Origin: Microthrixaceae bacterium
GTDB lineage: Bacteria; Actinomycetota; Acidimicrobiia; Acidimicrobiales; Microtrichaceae
Length of the DNA stretch: 64,000 nt
Assembly (NCBI GenBank): GCA_023958095.1
Contig: JAMLGJ010000012.1
Span: 1 to 64,000, forward strand
Direction: 5' to 3'
Part shown: positions 47,643 to 56,714 of the stretch, piece by piece
Position numbering within the stretch: position 1 is the stretch's first letter
How the letters are laid out: each line of letters starts with the position of its first letter
The notes under the pieces: generated by a model
The model's database searches: none
What the model was told of the DNA's origin: nothing
What the model saw: only the letters and a program-made list of their open reading frames with translations
Translations under genes and position numbers: made by a program

Positions 47643-49657
47643 GCGGGCACCTCGCAGTCCGGATCGATCCTCCAGAGTTCGACCTGGTCATCCGCGTCCA
47701 GCCGCTCGCCGCACTCGACCAGCACCTCCTGCAGGGCGGGGACGTAGCTGTCGAACCCACCCCGCAGCACAGCAGCTCTGACGCCCCGGTTCGAAAGATC
47801 CGCTGCCAGTTCGGCGCCGGTGAGGTTCTCCCAGTCCCACACCGCGGAGTGCAGGGGATGGAGGTTGACGACCGGTCCGTCCACCAGCATGATCATGTGG
47901 TCGTTGACGACAACCGGGTATCCCGACGCGAGCCGGTTGGCCTCACCGAAGATTCCGGTGGACAACCGCTCCGACAGCATCTGGAGCGCTGCGGCATCCT
48001 GGTCGCCGCCCTCCACCATTGCCGCCAGTTCCGGTGAGTTGGCGACGTCGCGAACGGCATGCACGTGGTCGGTCGAGGCCAGTCCCAGGACCAGCACGAC
48101 CAGTATCGCGGCCTCGACCGCAACGGACGGCCTCGGGGGCAACTGCTCGCTGGCCATCGCGAGTCGCGCAGCCAGGTAGGCGAACACCACACCCACGCTG
48201 AACAGCAGGTACCGCGTGAGGAACCTGCCCTCGAAGGAGCGGATCGTGAACACGGCCATCCACGTGAGAGCGGCCAACATGACCGCCTCCCCCGGACCGA
48301 ACCGTCGCCGCAGGAGCCTCGTCGCGAACACCGCGCTCGCAGCGAGGATCGACACGAACGCGAGCATCCCCACCGAGTCGTTCCCGCTCACCTCGTAGCG
48401 GTCGAGCATCAGGTCGGGCCACCTCCCCACGACCTGCGATGCCGACAGGGCGAGGCCATTGGCATCGCGCTGCGCCCATGCCTCCAGCATCGCTGGCGTC
48501 CAGTCGGTCATCACGGGGTACAGGGGCTCGCCCGAGAGCACCCAGGCCCTGAGGATCCATGGCCCCACCACGGCCAGGACGGGAAGTGCCACCGCGAGCA
48601 GCGTTGCAGCCCGGTGCCGCCTCAACGCCACGACCACCAGTACCGCACACAGGACCAAGAGGGGTACAGCCATGGTGATCTTCACCGAGATCGCGAATCC
48701 GGTGACCAACCCAGCCAGAACTCCGGGACGCACCTCGGGTCGGCGGATCACGCACAACAACAGGGTGGCCGCAACGATGGCGACCGCGGCTGCCACCACG
48801 TCGTTCTTGGCGCTGCCCCAACGGCCGATCGAGGACGTGGTGAACACGGCTGCGGCTCCCAGGGACGCGAGCGTGCCGGAGGCACCGAGGACTCGGGCAA
48901 GGGCGAAGACGGAGAGCGGCAGGAGCAGTCCGGAACACAAACTGAACAGGACCAGGCCCCGCGTACCCGACACCAGCGAGTCCGGCAGTGCGGCGAGGTC
49001 GGTGGGCAACAGGTTCAGGATGTCGTAACCGATGTAGGTGCCGCCGTGGAGAAGCGACTTCTCTCCGACGATCCCACCCGCCACAGCCATCGCACGCGGT
49101 ATTCCGACGTGGTACTGCACGGCGTCCGGATGGATGCCGGGCAGCACTGACAGCGCCGCCATCCGGAACCCCACCACGGCCGCCACGAGCAACCACGCTG
49201 CGTACCCCACGCCGCGGACCGAGCTGAGCGCCCCGACGATCCGTTCCCGGTGGGCCACGACACCCCATGTCGTGGCCCCCACCGCGACGAGTTGCAGGAA
49301 CCGCACCGGAAGCAGGTCCAGCATGCCGAGTGCTCCCAGAGTGAGCAGCAGCAGGCTCACCAGGGTCGCCCCGAGACAGAACGAGGCACACAGGGCCAGC
49401 GATGCGGGGGCTCGCCGGAGCGCGCCCGGAGCCACCGCCGCTGCGATCCGGTGACCGATCACCGCCATCGCCCCGAGGAGACCGACAGCCACCACCAGGG
49501 GTACCGAGGCGTTCACAGCCAGCTCGGCGACGAATCCGGGCGATGCGCCCGCCGCCCAGCCGAAGGCTGCCATGCCGGCGACGCCACCAGCGGGGAGTCC
49601 GGCGAGTGCAAGGGCAGTCCGTGCAACCGGCTCCGGGCGAAGAGCCGGCTCACTCAC
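47639..49657 (-). CDS. polytopic GT-C-like membrane protein
   Basis: 672 residues, about twelve helices. Outer loop GIHPDAVQYHVGIPRAMA has an Asp and Tyr in the positions expected for GT39-like enzymes; SSIGRWGSAKNDVVAAAV follows. Not clearly paralogous to its two neighbours, with which it alternates. The start GTG at 49657 is fixed by GTGA overlap with the upstream gene; its own stop overlaps the downstream start. The C-terminal ~120 residues form an outer domain. Confidence 0.72.
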   Translation of the reverse strand: MSEPALRPEPVARTALALAGLPAGGVAGMAAFGWAAGASPGFVAELAVNASVPLVVAVGLLGAMAVIGHRIAAAVAPGALRRAPASLALCASFCLGATLVSLLLLTLGALGMLDLLPVRFLQLVAVGATTWGVVAHRERIVGALSSVRGVGYAAWLLVAAVVGFRMAALSVLPGIHPDAVQYHVGIPRAMAVAGGIVGEKSLLHGGTYIGYDILNLLPTDLAALPDSLVSGTRGLVLFSLCSGLLLPLSVFALARVLGASGTLASLGAAAVFTTSSIGRWGSAKNDVVAAAVAIVAATLLLCVIRRPEVRPGVLAGLVTGFAISVKITMAVPLLVLCAVLVVVALRRHRAATLLAVALPVLAVVGPWILRAWVLSGEPLYPVMTDWTPAMLEAWAQRDANGLALSASQVVGRWPDLMLDRYEVSGNDSVGMLAFVSILAASAVFATRLLRRRFGPGEAVMLAALTWMAVFTIRSFEGRFLTRYLLFSVGVVFAYLAARLAMASEQLPPRPSVAVEAAILVVLVLGLASTDHVHAVRDVANSPELAAMVEGGDQDAAALQMLSERLSTGIFGEANRLASGYPVVVNDHMIMLVDGPVVNLHPLHSAVWDWENLTGAELAADLSNRGVRAAVLRGGFDSYVPALQEVLVECGERLDADDQVELWRIDPDCEVPA

Positions 49658-51708
49658 CCCGGCGCGACCGGAACTGCCCACAGGCTGAGGGTCTCGTCGT
49701 CCCGGTACTCCTCGGGAGCGCGCAGCAGCGTACGTTCGATCGCCTGCTGACCCACTCCCGGTGCGGACTCGAACAGATCCGCTCCCCCATCGGCGAACTG
49801 GGCCACCAGGGCGTGGTCGTCGCCGACCACCCAGAGCGTGCGGCCCTGTTCGGACCACTCGTCAGCGAGCTCCGTCAGTTCCTCCTGCGATGGATCGTCG
49901 AGTGCGGCCGTGGGCACGTTGCACCAGGCCCTCACCCCCGGCGCCACCGGCTTGGGCGACCTGGCTTCGACGGTGACCACCGCGGCGTCGCTCCCGAGGT
50001 GTTCACACAGGGAGTCGAGCATCACGGCGTAGCCGGCCTGGGTTCTGCCCCAGCGCACCGGCCAGGTCGTGGCCAGGGGAGCCAACACCATGAATCCCGC
50101 GACCGTCCCGACCAGGGCACGCCTGGTGAGGTCCGGGGCCGACCGCAGCGCACCGGAGACCCACGAGAGAGCGAGTGCCGCCATTGCGACGCATGCGGGG
50201 TAGACCGCTGGGGAGAAGCGTCGGGAAGCCCAGGGCTGGTCGGCGAAGATGCTCGGCCGCCACCAGAAGAGCAACCCCACCGCCCCGCCTATGGCCAGCA
50301 GCAAGAGCTCCTCGCGGCCCGCGCGACCCGATACGACACGGGTGGTGGTGATCCCGAATCCTGCGACGGCCATCGAGACCACCAGGGGCCCGAAGTACCA
50401 CTCCATCCACTCGAAGGAGTTCTCGTAGTGGCTGCGGCTCGGGTCCACCTCGATCCCCTCGGCCGCCTGATACCCGGTCAGTGCGGGACTGGGGTCGTAG
50501 GTCGTCTCCATCACGATCGGCCGCACGAACCACAGCAGCGACAGCACCAGGACCACCGCCAGCCCGCATCCGAGTGCGAGCCGCGCGCGAACGGGTTGGA
50601 TCCACCTGCGTGCCGCCGGAGCCATCCACACCGCCAGCACCGAAACGACGAACGCGCCCGCGAGCGCCATCCGGAGCTGGGTGATCTGGGTGGCGAGGTC
50701 CGACGCGTAGTTCCCACTGAACCACTGCAGGTCGATCCAGCCCACGACCCCGGGGACCGCCGCACCCGCGAGCATCGCGACCGCGACCCCGAAGCGCTGT
50801 CGGATGTCGGACTCCCTGCCGCGTCCCACCCAGAACACGAGCAGGGGCACCGTGGCCACCAGGTAGGCGAGCGAGTCCACTCGCACGGCGATCGTGGAGC
50901 CGATCAACAGGCCCGCCAAGGCACCCATGTCCCAGCGGGGGCCGCGGAGCGCAGCCAGTGCCGGCAGCATCCCGCACCACAGCAACATGAACGCGAGCGA
51001 CTCGCTGAAGGTGTCCCGCGCTATGTACAGCATCGGCAACGACACGGCAAGCACGGCGGGGACGACCACCGAGAGCCATGGGCGACGGGTGGCACGGACA
51101 CTCAGCAGGTACAGCGCGAGCAGCCCCACACCCACCACGACCGAGGGGAATCGGAACATGGCACGCTCACCCAGGACGTCGAGCACGGGAGCCAGGGCTG
51201 CCGGAAGCAGGTGGTTGAACTGGAACTCGTACTCACCGGGACCGACGACATAGGTGGCGCCCTCCGGGCGGGCTTCCACCCCGGCGAAGGGGGTGTCGGA
51301 CCCCTCGACGCGCAGGCTGCCGGTTGACTCGATCAGCGCCGCCGTCGTGGTGTAGGAACCCGCGTCCCTGTTCACCAGGACGTGCTGCGAGGGCCGCATC
51401 GCCCAGAACGCCGTGGCGGCGAGCACGATCGCCACGGCGAAGAGCAACGGCTGCCATCCGAACCCTGGCCATTCGGCGGGACGCCTGATCACGACCACCG
51501 CGCAGAACGCTCCCGGAGGCACGGCCAGGAGCACCGCCAGCCAGGTCGAGTAGCTCCCGAGGATGGCCAACGCGAGTCCGGCCGTACCGATGGCGGCGAC
51601 CGCAGTGGCCGCGAAGACGACCACCCCTTCCGCGGCGGCCCATGGCGAGAACGCGGTCGGGGCCTTCGCACGTTCCCCGCGGCGCACCCGAACGGCCTCC
51701 TCGGTCAT
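49654..51708 (-). CDS. polytopic GT-C-like glycosyltransferase (paralogue of 45573-47642)
   Basis: 684 residues. Outer loop VNRDAGSYTTTAALIESTG mirrors MDRDPGSYVATALYMARTG of the paralogue; EFQFNHLLPAALAP, ERAMFRFPSV, ATRRPWLSVV and YIARDTFSESLAF are further shared blocks, and both end in a ~170-residue outer domain with AWCNVP/SWCGVP. ATG 51708 overlaps the stop of the GT4 gene upstream. Two similar enzymes could add the same kind of sugar to different acceptor positions. Confidence 0.75.
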   Translation of the reverse strand: MTEEAVRVRRGERAKAPTAFSPWAAAEGVVVFAATAVAAIGTAGLALAILGSYSTWLAVLLAVPPGAFCAVVVIRRPAEWPGFGWQPLLFAVAIVLAATAFWAMRPSQHVLVNRDAGSYTTTAALIESTGSLRVEGSDTPFAGVEARPEGATYVVGPGEYEFQFNHLLPAALAPVLDVLGERAMFRFPSVVVGVGLLALYLLSVRATRRPWLSVVVPAVLAVSLPMLYIARDTFSESLAFMLLWCGMLPALAALRGPRWDMGALAGLLIGSTIAVRVDSLAYLVATVPLLVFWVGRGRESDIRQRFGVAVAMLAGAAVPGVVGWIDLQWFSGNYASDLATQITQLRMALAGAFVVSVLAVWMAPAARRWIQPVRARLALGCGLAVVLVLSLLWFVRPIVMETTYDPSPALTGYQAAEGIEVDPSRSHYENSFEWMEWYFGPLVVSMAVAGFGITTTRVVSGRAGREELLLLAIGGAVGLLFWWRPSIFADQPWASRRFSPAVYPACVAMAALALSWVSGALRSAPDLTRRALVGTVAGFMVLAPLATTWPVRWGRTQAGYAVMLDSLCEHLGSDAAVVTVEARSPKPVAPGVRAWCNVPTAALDDPSQEELTELADEWSEQGRTLWVVGDDHALVAQFADGGADLFESAPGVGQQAIERTLLRAPEEYRDDETLSLWAVPVAPG

Positions 51709-52940
51709 CGGCGCGCCGCGCCACCGAGGCGGTTGAAGGCCCGTTCGCAGCGCAGTCGCCTCCGTTCGATCGCCGTGTGCACGAGTCTCTCGTAGCGGCC
51801 GAGCACCTCTGACCACTCGTAGTTCTCGAGCACGTACCGCCGGCCGGCTTCGCCCATCCGGGCGGTCAGCTCCGGGTCGGTGACCAGACGCAGCAGGGAC
51901 TGCTCGAACTCCGCGTAGTCGCGGTAGCCCAGAGCGGCGCCCGAACGCCTGGCCTGGCCCGCGAGCACCGAGCAGTTCGCATTGACCATGGCGGCACGCC
52001 GCACCACCCAGGCATCGCACAGGGCGATCGAGAAGCTCTCGAAGTACGAAGGCAACACGAACCAGTTGCACGCCGCATAGGCGTCCAGGCGCGTCTGGTC
52101 GTCAACGAAGCCGGTGGTGATCACATCCGGATGGGGCTCGGGTGGATCCACCGGTGGCCCGACCATCACGAGTTTCACCTCGTGATGCAGCCGTTGCTTC
52201 GAGTGCAGGAAGTACCGCACCAACTCGTCGGTTCCCTTGCCCGGCTCTATGCGACCCACGTACAACAGGATGGGTGACCCACCAAGGCCGTACCGCTCGC
52301 GGAATCGCGTGGCGTCCGCCGGGGGCGGGTTCACCTCGATGCCGAGGCCGACCACCGACGTGGGGACGCCCCGGACCCGCCTGCCGAGGGTTGCGGCCTC
52401 CTCGGGTGTGTGCGCCGCCATGGCATCGGCTTGGTGGAACTCCCGGTCGAAACTGCGAAGCGCGATCATGGGCTCGTCGTGTGCTGCAGGGTGGAGCACC
52501 GTCGCGGTGCGCCGCGCTGCGACCGGCAGGCCCTGCGCGGATGGCGAGTACAGGTAGGTGTAGAAGGCCGCTGCGTCGAACCTTCCCGCGTTCTGGGACA
52601 GCCAGGGCTCGAGCCCCACCAGTTCCGGGCCCTGGAGCCGCACCCAGTCCCGCTCCACGGCAAGTGCGGCCGACCCACCCAGCACGCGGGCGGAAGCCGG
52701 GTCGAACACCTCAGGTCGACGTGGGCCGGCGACCGGGAGTCGATGCACCCCGACACCGTTGATCTCACTGCGACCCGGTGGGAAGTGGTCGGCCCATGTC
52801 GCGTAGTCGACGGCACACGAGGTGAGCACCTCGACCCGGTGTCCCCGGGCGGCCATTTGCTCGGCCAGCATGCGACAGGCTGCTTCCGCCCCACCGCCCA
52901 CCTCCTCTCCGTAGCGCTGGACGGTGTAGAGAAGACGCAA
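51705..52940 (-). CDS. family 4 glycosyltransferase (tandem paralogue)
   Basis: 411 residues. The start is TTG at 52940 (RLLYTVQRYGEEVGGGAEAA), aligned with the ATG of the neighbouring paralogue; a GAGGG lies about 9 nt upstream. LLYVGRIEPGKGTDELVRYF and PSYFESFSIALCDAWVVRRA make up the donor half; the usual EGF is ESF. HPAAHDEP and FYTYLYSP are shared with the protein at 52988-54208. Coupled by ATGA to the GT-C gene downstream. Confidence 0.8.
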   Translation of the reverse strand: MRLLYTVQRYGEEVGGGAEAACRMLAEQMAARGHRVEVLTSCAVDYATWADHFPPGRSEINGVGVHRLPVAGPRRPEVFDPASARVLGGSAALAVERDWVRLQGPELVGLEPWLSQNAGRFDAAAFYTYLYSPSAQGLPVAARRTATVLHPAAHDEPMIALRSFDREFHQADAMAAHTPEEAATLGRRVRGVPTSVVGLGIEVNPPPADATRFRERYGLGGSPILLYVGRIEPGKGTDELVRYFLHSKQRLHHEVKLVMVGPPVDPPEPHPDVITTGFVDDQTRLDAYAACNWFVLPSYFESFSIALCDAWVVRRAAMVNANCSVLAGQARRSGAALGYRDYAEFEQSLLRLVTDPELTARMGEAGRRYVLENYEWSEVLGRYERLVHTAIERRRLRCERAFNRLGGAARR

Positions 52941-52987
52941 CTGGTTACCCTCATCCCGGGCCTCGGGCCCTCACGACGTACCGGAGG

Positions 52988-54208
52988 CTAGCCCGGGTGC
53001 CCACCCGGGCCGTGTCCACTGGCCGCCCGGCCCACCACACGCTCCAGCAACGCCTCGTAGCGATCCAGCACCTCCGGCCACTGGTAGTGCTGTTCCACAT
53101 ATGCGCGCCCGGCATCACCCAACGAGGAGCGGAGGCTCCGGTCGTCGAGCAGGCGCGCCAGCGCGGCCTCGAACTCCGCCAGGCCCGAGTATGCGATGCC
53201 TCCGCCGCTGCGGTGGACCTGGCCCGCGAGGACCGCACAGCTGCGTTGGACCAGTGCCGCTGTGCGCTGGACCCAGGCCTCGCACAGGGACAGCGAGAAG
53301 CTCTCGAAGTAGCTGGGCTGCACGAACACGGTTGCTGCGGCAAGGGCGTCGGCCTTGGTCTGCTCGTCCACGAACCCGGTGAACAGCACACCGGGATGTT
53401 CGGGCAGGCTGATCACCGGCTCGCCCACGACGACGAGCTTCGCCCTCGTGCGTCCCGTGTCCCACAGTTGCACCATGTAGCGGTAGAGCTCGTCGGGACC
53501 CTTTCCCGGATCGAGTCGACCCAGGTAGAGCGCCGTGGCCTCCTCACCCAGGGCGAACCTGGCCCGGAATCGGTCGGCATCACCGGTCGCCCCGGTGTCC
53601 ACACCCATTCCGACGAGTTCGTCGGCCTCGTACCCGACACCCACCGATGCCAGCAGGTCGGCCTCCTCGGGGGTCTGCAGGGAGAAGCCGTCGCAGGCTT
53701 GCAGCGCTTCCCTGTACACCGGCAACCACCAGGCCGGCTCATCGTGCGCGGCCGGGTGCAGCACCACTGGCGCGTACTCGCCGGCGATGCGGGCCCCGAG
53801 CCCGAAGGGGGCATAGAGGTAGGTGTAGAACACGACGACGTCCGCCCAGCCGGCCCACTCCGGAAGTGCCTCCAGCAACCGGGGCGAATCCGGGCCGAGG
53901 TTGCGCAGCCAGTCCCTCTGGACCGCCAGGGAGGGCGCACCCTCACCGACCACACGCCTGTGGATCGCGGTGAAGCGTGGTTCGCTGCGCGGGGCTCGCA
54001 CCGGCACGCGTGTCACCGCGACCCCGTTGAGTTCGGAAGCGCCCGCCTCGTAGTGATCGGTCCAGGTGTTGTAGTCCAGCGCACACGTGCTCAGCACTGC
54101 CACCTCGTGGCCTCGGACCACCATCCGCTCCGCCAGCTGCCGGCATGCCGCCTCGGCTCCGCCGGCGATCTCCTCGCCGTATCGCTGCACGCAGTAGAGG
54201 ATCTTCAT
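52988..54208 (-). CDS. family 4 glycosyltransferase (tandem paralogue)
   Basis: 406 residues. KILYCVQRYGEEIAGGAEAA start; FYTYLYAPFGLG, VLHPAAHDEPAWW, LYLGRLDPGKGPDELYRYM and PSYFESFSLSLCEAWVQRTA. Nearly the same framework as the downstream GT4, indicating a recent tandem duplication, with a 47-bp gap between them. ATG 54208 overlaps the stop of the upstream GT4 gene. Confidence 0.81.
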   Translation of the reverse strand: MKILYCVQRYGEEIAGGAEAACRQLAERMVVRGHEVAVLSTCALDYNTWTDHYEAGASELNGVAVTRVPVRAPRSEPRFTAIHRRVVGEGAPSLAVQRDWLRNLGPDSPRLLEALPEWAGWADVVVFYTYLYAPFGLGARIAGEYAPVVLHPAAHDEPAWWLPVYREALQACDGFSLQTPEEADLLASVGVGYEADELVGMGVDTGATGDADRFRARFALGEEATALYLGRLDPGKGPDELYRYMVQLWDTGRTRAKLVVVGEPVISLPEHPGVLFTGFVDEQTKADALAAATVFVQPSYFESFSLSLCEAWVQRTAALVQRSCAVLAGQVHRSGGGIAYSGLAEFEAALARLLDDRSLRSSLGDAGRAYVEQHYQWPEVLDRYEALLERVVGRAASGHGPGGHPG

Positions 54209-55308
54209 GCGGGTTGCGTGGACGTCCCGGCGGTCCCGCCACGCAGCACCCGTGCAAGGGCCTCCAGCCAAGCCGTCGGCGTCGCGTCGCGGATGAACTC
54301 CTCACCGCGCCGCGAACCCCGCTCGATCATGGCTGCCCTGAGCTCCGGGTCCTCGATCACCCGTGCAGTGGCCTCGGCGAGCTCGGGAGCGCCGGCATCC
54401 TGCGGGAGCACCAGCGCTGCGTCGCCCGCGGTCTCCGCGATGGCCCCGTAGTCCCTCGCGACGATCGGCACCCCGTGCAGCATCGCCTCCACCAGGGGCA
54501 CACAGAACCCCTCGTGTTCACTGGGCACCAACAGCACGTCGGCACGGCGGAACAGCGCCGCGAGCCGGGCGTCGCTGATGGGTCCGGTGAGGTGGACGGA
54601 GTCGAGCCGCATGCTCTCGACGTGCCGTGTGACCGCCTCGGCGTAGCGCTGCTGCCTGCAGGATCCGGCTATCACGAGTCGGGCTGCGGCGTCGTGGTTG
54701 ACGTTGAGGAAGTGCTGCACCTCCACGGCGAGTTCGGGCCGCTTGTGCGGCAGCACCTGGCCGACGACGAGCACGAGGGCGCCCTCTGCTGCCAGGGAGT
54801 CGGCGTATCCGGTGTCGGGTCGCGCATCGAGGAGCCTGCTCAGGTTCAACGGTGGTGGGGCGACCTCCACGTTGGTGAACCCGGCCGCGAGCAGTTCCGA
54901 AGCGTTGAAGGTCGAGTCCGCCACTGCCCCGATGGCACGGTCGGCGAGCACCGCCAGCTCCGCGCGTCCCTGACGGAGCCTGTCCGCGAAGGGTGGGTTG
55001 GTGGCCTCGAAGAAATGCGCCGGAGTGATGTTGTGGTACGCGGCAACGACCATTCCCGGGCTGCGCAGCACGAAGTCGGCCACTGCGGGCTCCCCGATGC
55101 TCACGTGGTGGATGAGCACGTCGCCCCGGTCGCCATCGCGAGGGAAGTCCGCGAAGAGGTCGCCCACCTCGCCCTTCAGGGTCTCGTCGACGTGGACCGC
55201 GTAGATCCCGGACTCCACCGCGGTGCGCAGCGTCGCGCGGGTGCGAAGCGCGGCCTCGGTCACGGCGTCGCCGGGTGACGCACCGACGAGTACCTGGTCG
55301 ATCCGCAT
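54205..55308 (-). CDS. family 4 glycosyltransferase
   Basis: 367 residues. The N-terminal half is unusual (RIDQVLVGASPGDAVTEAAL, then HVSIGEPAVADFVLRS and VVAAYHNITPAHFFE), recalling GT4 members of rhamnan/mannan clusters. The donor half is standard: LVVGQVLPHKRPELAVEV, PSEHEGFCVPLVEAMLHGVP and AIAETAGDAALVLP. It starts at ATG 55308, whose A is the last base of the methyltransferase TGA, so the two are coupled. Good candidate for a chain-elongating enzyme working with the methyltransferase. Confidence 0.82.
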   Translation of the reverse strand: MRIDQVLVGASPGDAVTEAALRTRATLRTAVESGIYAVHVDETLKGEVGDLFADFPRDGDRGDVLIHHVSIGEPAVADFVLRSPGMVVAAYHNITPAHFFEATNPPFADRLRQGRAELAVLADRAIGAVADSTFNASELLAAGFTNVEVAPPPLNLSRLLDARPDTGYADSLAAEGALVLVVGQVLPHKRPELAVEVQHFLNVNHDAAARLVIAGSCRQQRYAEAVTRHVESMRLDSVHLTGPISDARLAALFRRADVLLVPSEHEGFCVPLVEAMLHGVPIVARDYGAIAETAGDAALVLPQDAGAPELAEATARVIEDPELRAAMIERGSRRGEEFIRDATPTAWLEALARVLRGGTAGTSTQPA

Positions 55309-56642
55309 CAGCGGCGTGCGGTGAGGCGGTAGTTCTGGGGCCCGAACACCAGGTCGTTGGTGCGCTCGGCGTTCGCCGACACCACTGCGGCCAACTCCGC
55401 GAGCTGCTCGCGGAGGTCCCGGTCCGCTGCCGGCTCCGCCTCGGGGCGGGAGGCAGGTTCCTCTGCGATGTGCCCGGCATCGAGGAGTTGTTCGTCCTCG
55501 GAGGGGGGCGCGGTCCAGTCGATCCGGACCTCCGAGAAGCCCGCCTGGCGGACCAGGAAGTCGAGGAACACCGGATGCACCGGCTTGGAGTGTGTCGGGT
55601 CGAGCCAGAAGGCGCGCGCGAACACGTACAGGGACTGCGGATTCGGGGTCTCCATCACCAGTGTCCCGCCGACCGCGAGCCGATCGTAGGCCAGGAGCAC
55701 CAGCTCCATGAGTTCGTTCACGCTCAGGTGCTCCACCACGTGCAGCATCACGATTCCACCGAGGGACCCCAGGGGCTGCTCCCGCAGTCCTTCCAGCCCA
55801 TCGGTGAGCCGGATGTCGATCCCCGCGTCGATGGCGTCGCGAACGAGGTCCTCGTCGATCTCGAGGCCCCAGCACTCCTGGTCACGCTCTTGCAGGAGTC
55901 GGAGGAACTCCCCGCGTCCCGCCCCGATGTCGAGCACCGGACCCGGGGAGCCTGCCATCTGGTCCGCCAGCGCGGAGTACTCGACCTCGATGTCGGACTC
56001 CGCCCCACGTGCGACGTCCTCGAACCTGCCGTACTCGAAGAACGGATCGAACCCACGCCGCCGCTCGGACTCCTCCAGTGCCGCGAGCCTCGCCTCCAGG
56101 CCGTCGAGTGAGTTCAGGTGCACCAGGAGGTGCGACATGACCCCGGTGGCTTCCCGGTAGGTGCTGCCGAGGGAGTCGATCGTCACCTGGAGCTCGGCCA
56201 CGCGGTCCTGGAGTGCATCCAGCTCCCGGAGCATCTCGGTGTGCACGTGCGCCTGGGGGTCCTGCAGCCCCTCCATCATGAACCCGAGCACTCCGACAAG
56301 CTCGGCGGTGAAGTTGTTCATCTGCTGGTAGACGCCGTCCACCTGACGGCTCACCACCTTGCCTATGGCCCGGTGGGCCGCGGATCCCCCCGGGATCGCC
56401 GAGGAGGTCTCCACCGCAGCGCGGCCCATGCGGCGCGCCGACAGCTGCTCGAGCAGTCCGTCCAGGTGCTTGATGCGGTCGCGTGGGTCGGGCCGGCTCA
56501 GCTGTCGGGCGAAGTCGCTCTGCAGCTGCTCCTCGAGGCCATCGGGGTACACCCCGCTGTCCCTCGCCTCGCGGGCGGCGTCCATCACTTCCTGCATGAC
56601 CGACTCGAGGTCTACGGCTCCGGGTTCGCCAGGTTCTGTCAC
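55308..56642 (-). CDS. coiled-coil SAM-dependent methyltransferase (WbdD-like capping candidate)
   Basis: 444 residues from GTG 56642. The first ~200 are long, charged helices with heptad character (MLRELDALQDRVAELQVTID, HLNSLDGLEARLAALEES). A class I methyltransferase follows: VLDIGAGRGEFLRLL (236-250), MLHVVEHLSVNELM, then GGTLVMETPNPQSLYV. A second short helix and FGPQNYRLTARR end it. The layout recalls chain-terminating methyltransferases of ABC-exported O-antigens (WbdD), but no kinase domain is seen. GTG 56642 is preferred to the start at 56681 because a TAGCAT box ends 7 nt before it. Heads an operon of GT genes. Confidence 0.8.
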   Translation of the reverse strand: MTEPGEPGAVDLESVMQEVMDAAREARDSGVYPDGLEEQLQSDFARQLSRPDPRDRIKHLDGLLEQLSARRMGRAAVETSSAIPGGSAAHRAIGKVVSRQVDGVYQQMNNFTAELVGVLGFMMEGLQDPQAHVHTEMLRELDALQDRVAELQVTIDSLGSTYREATGVMSHLLVHLNSLDGLEARLAALEESERRRGFDPFFEYGRFEDVARGAESDIEVEYSALADQMAGSPGPVLDIGAGRGEFLRLLQERDQECWGLEIDEDLVRDAIDAGIDIRLTDGLEGLREQPLGSLGGIVMLHVVEHLSVNELMELVLLAYDRLAVGGTLVMETPNPQSLYVFARAFWLDPTHSKPVHPVFLDFLVRQAGFSEVRIDWTAPPSEDEQLLDAGHIAEEPASRPEAEPAADRDLREQLAELAAVVSANAERTNDLVFGPQNYRLTARR

Positions 56643-56649
56643 GCGCCCG

Positions 56650-56655
56650 ATGCTA
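56650..56655 (-). promoter_or_regulatory. -10 box of leaderless methyltransferase operon promoter
   Basis: TAGCAT on the minus strand, 7-nt spacer to the GTG at 56642; would drive the 11-kb operon to 45573. Confidence 0.57.
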
Positions 56656-56714
56656 GAGGTTGTCGTGCTCCGCACCGACACGCTCGGAGGTGCGCGACAC
56701 CCGGAGGGATCCGG

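Noticed and set aside
56643-56681. Upstream start (56681) for the coiled-coil methyltransferase
   Set aside because: The 13 extra residues (Ser/Thr-rich) would be encoded across the TAGCAT -10 box; GTG 56642 fits the leaderless spacing.
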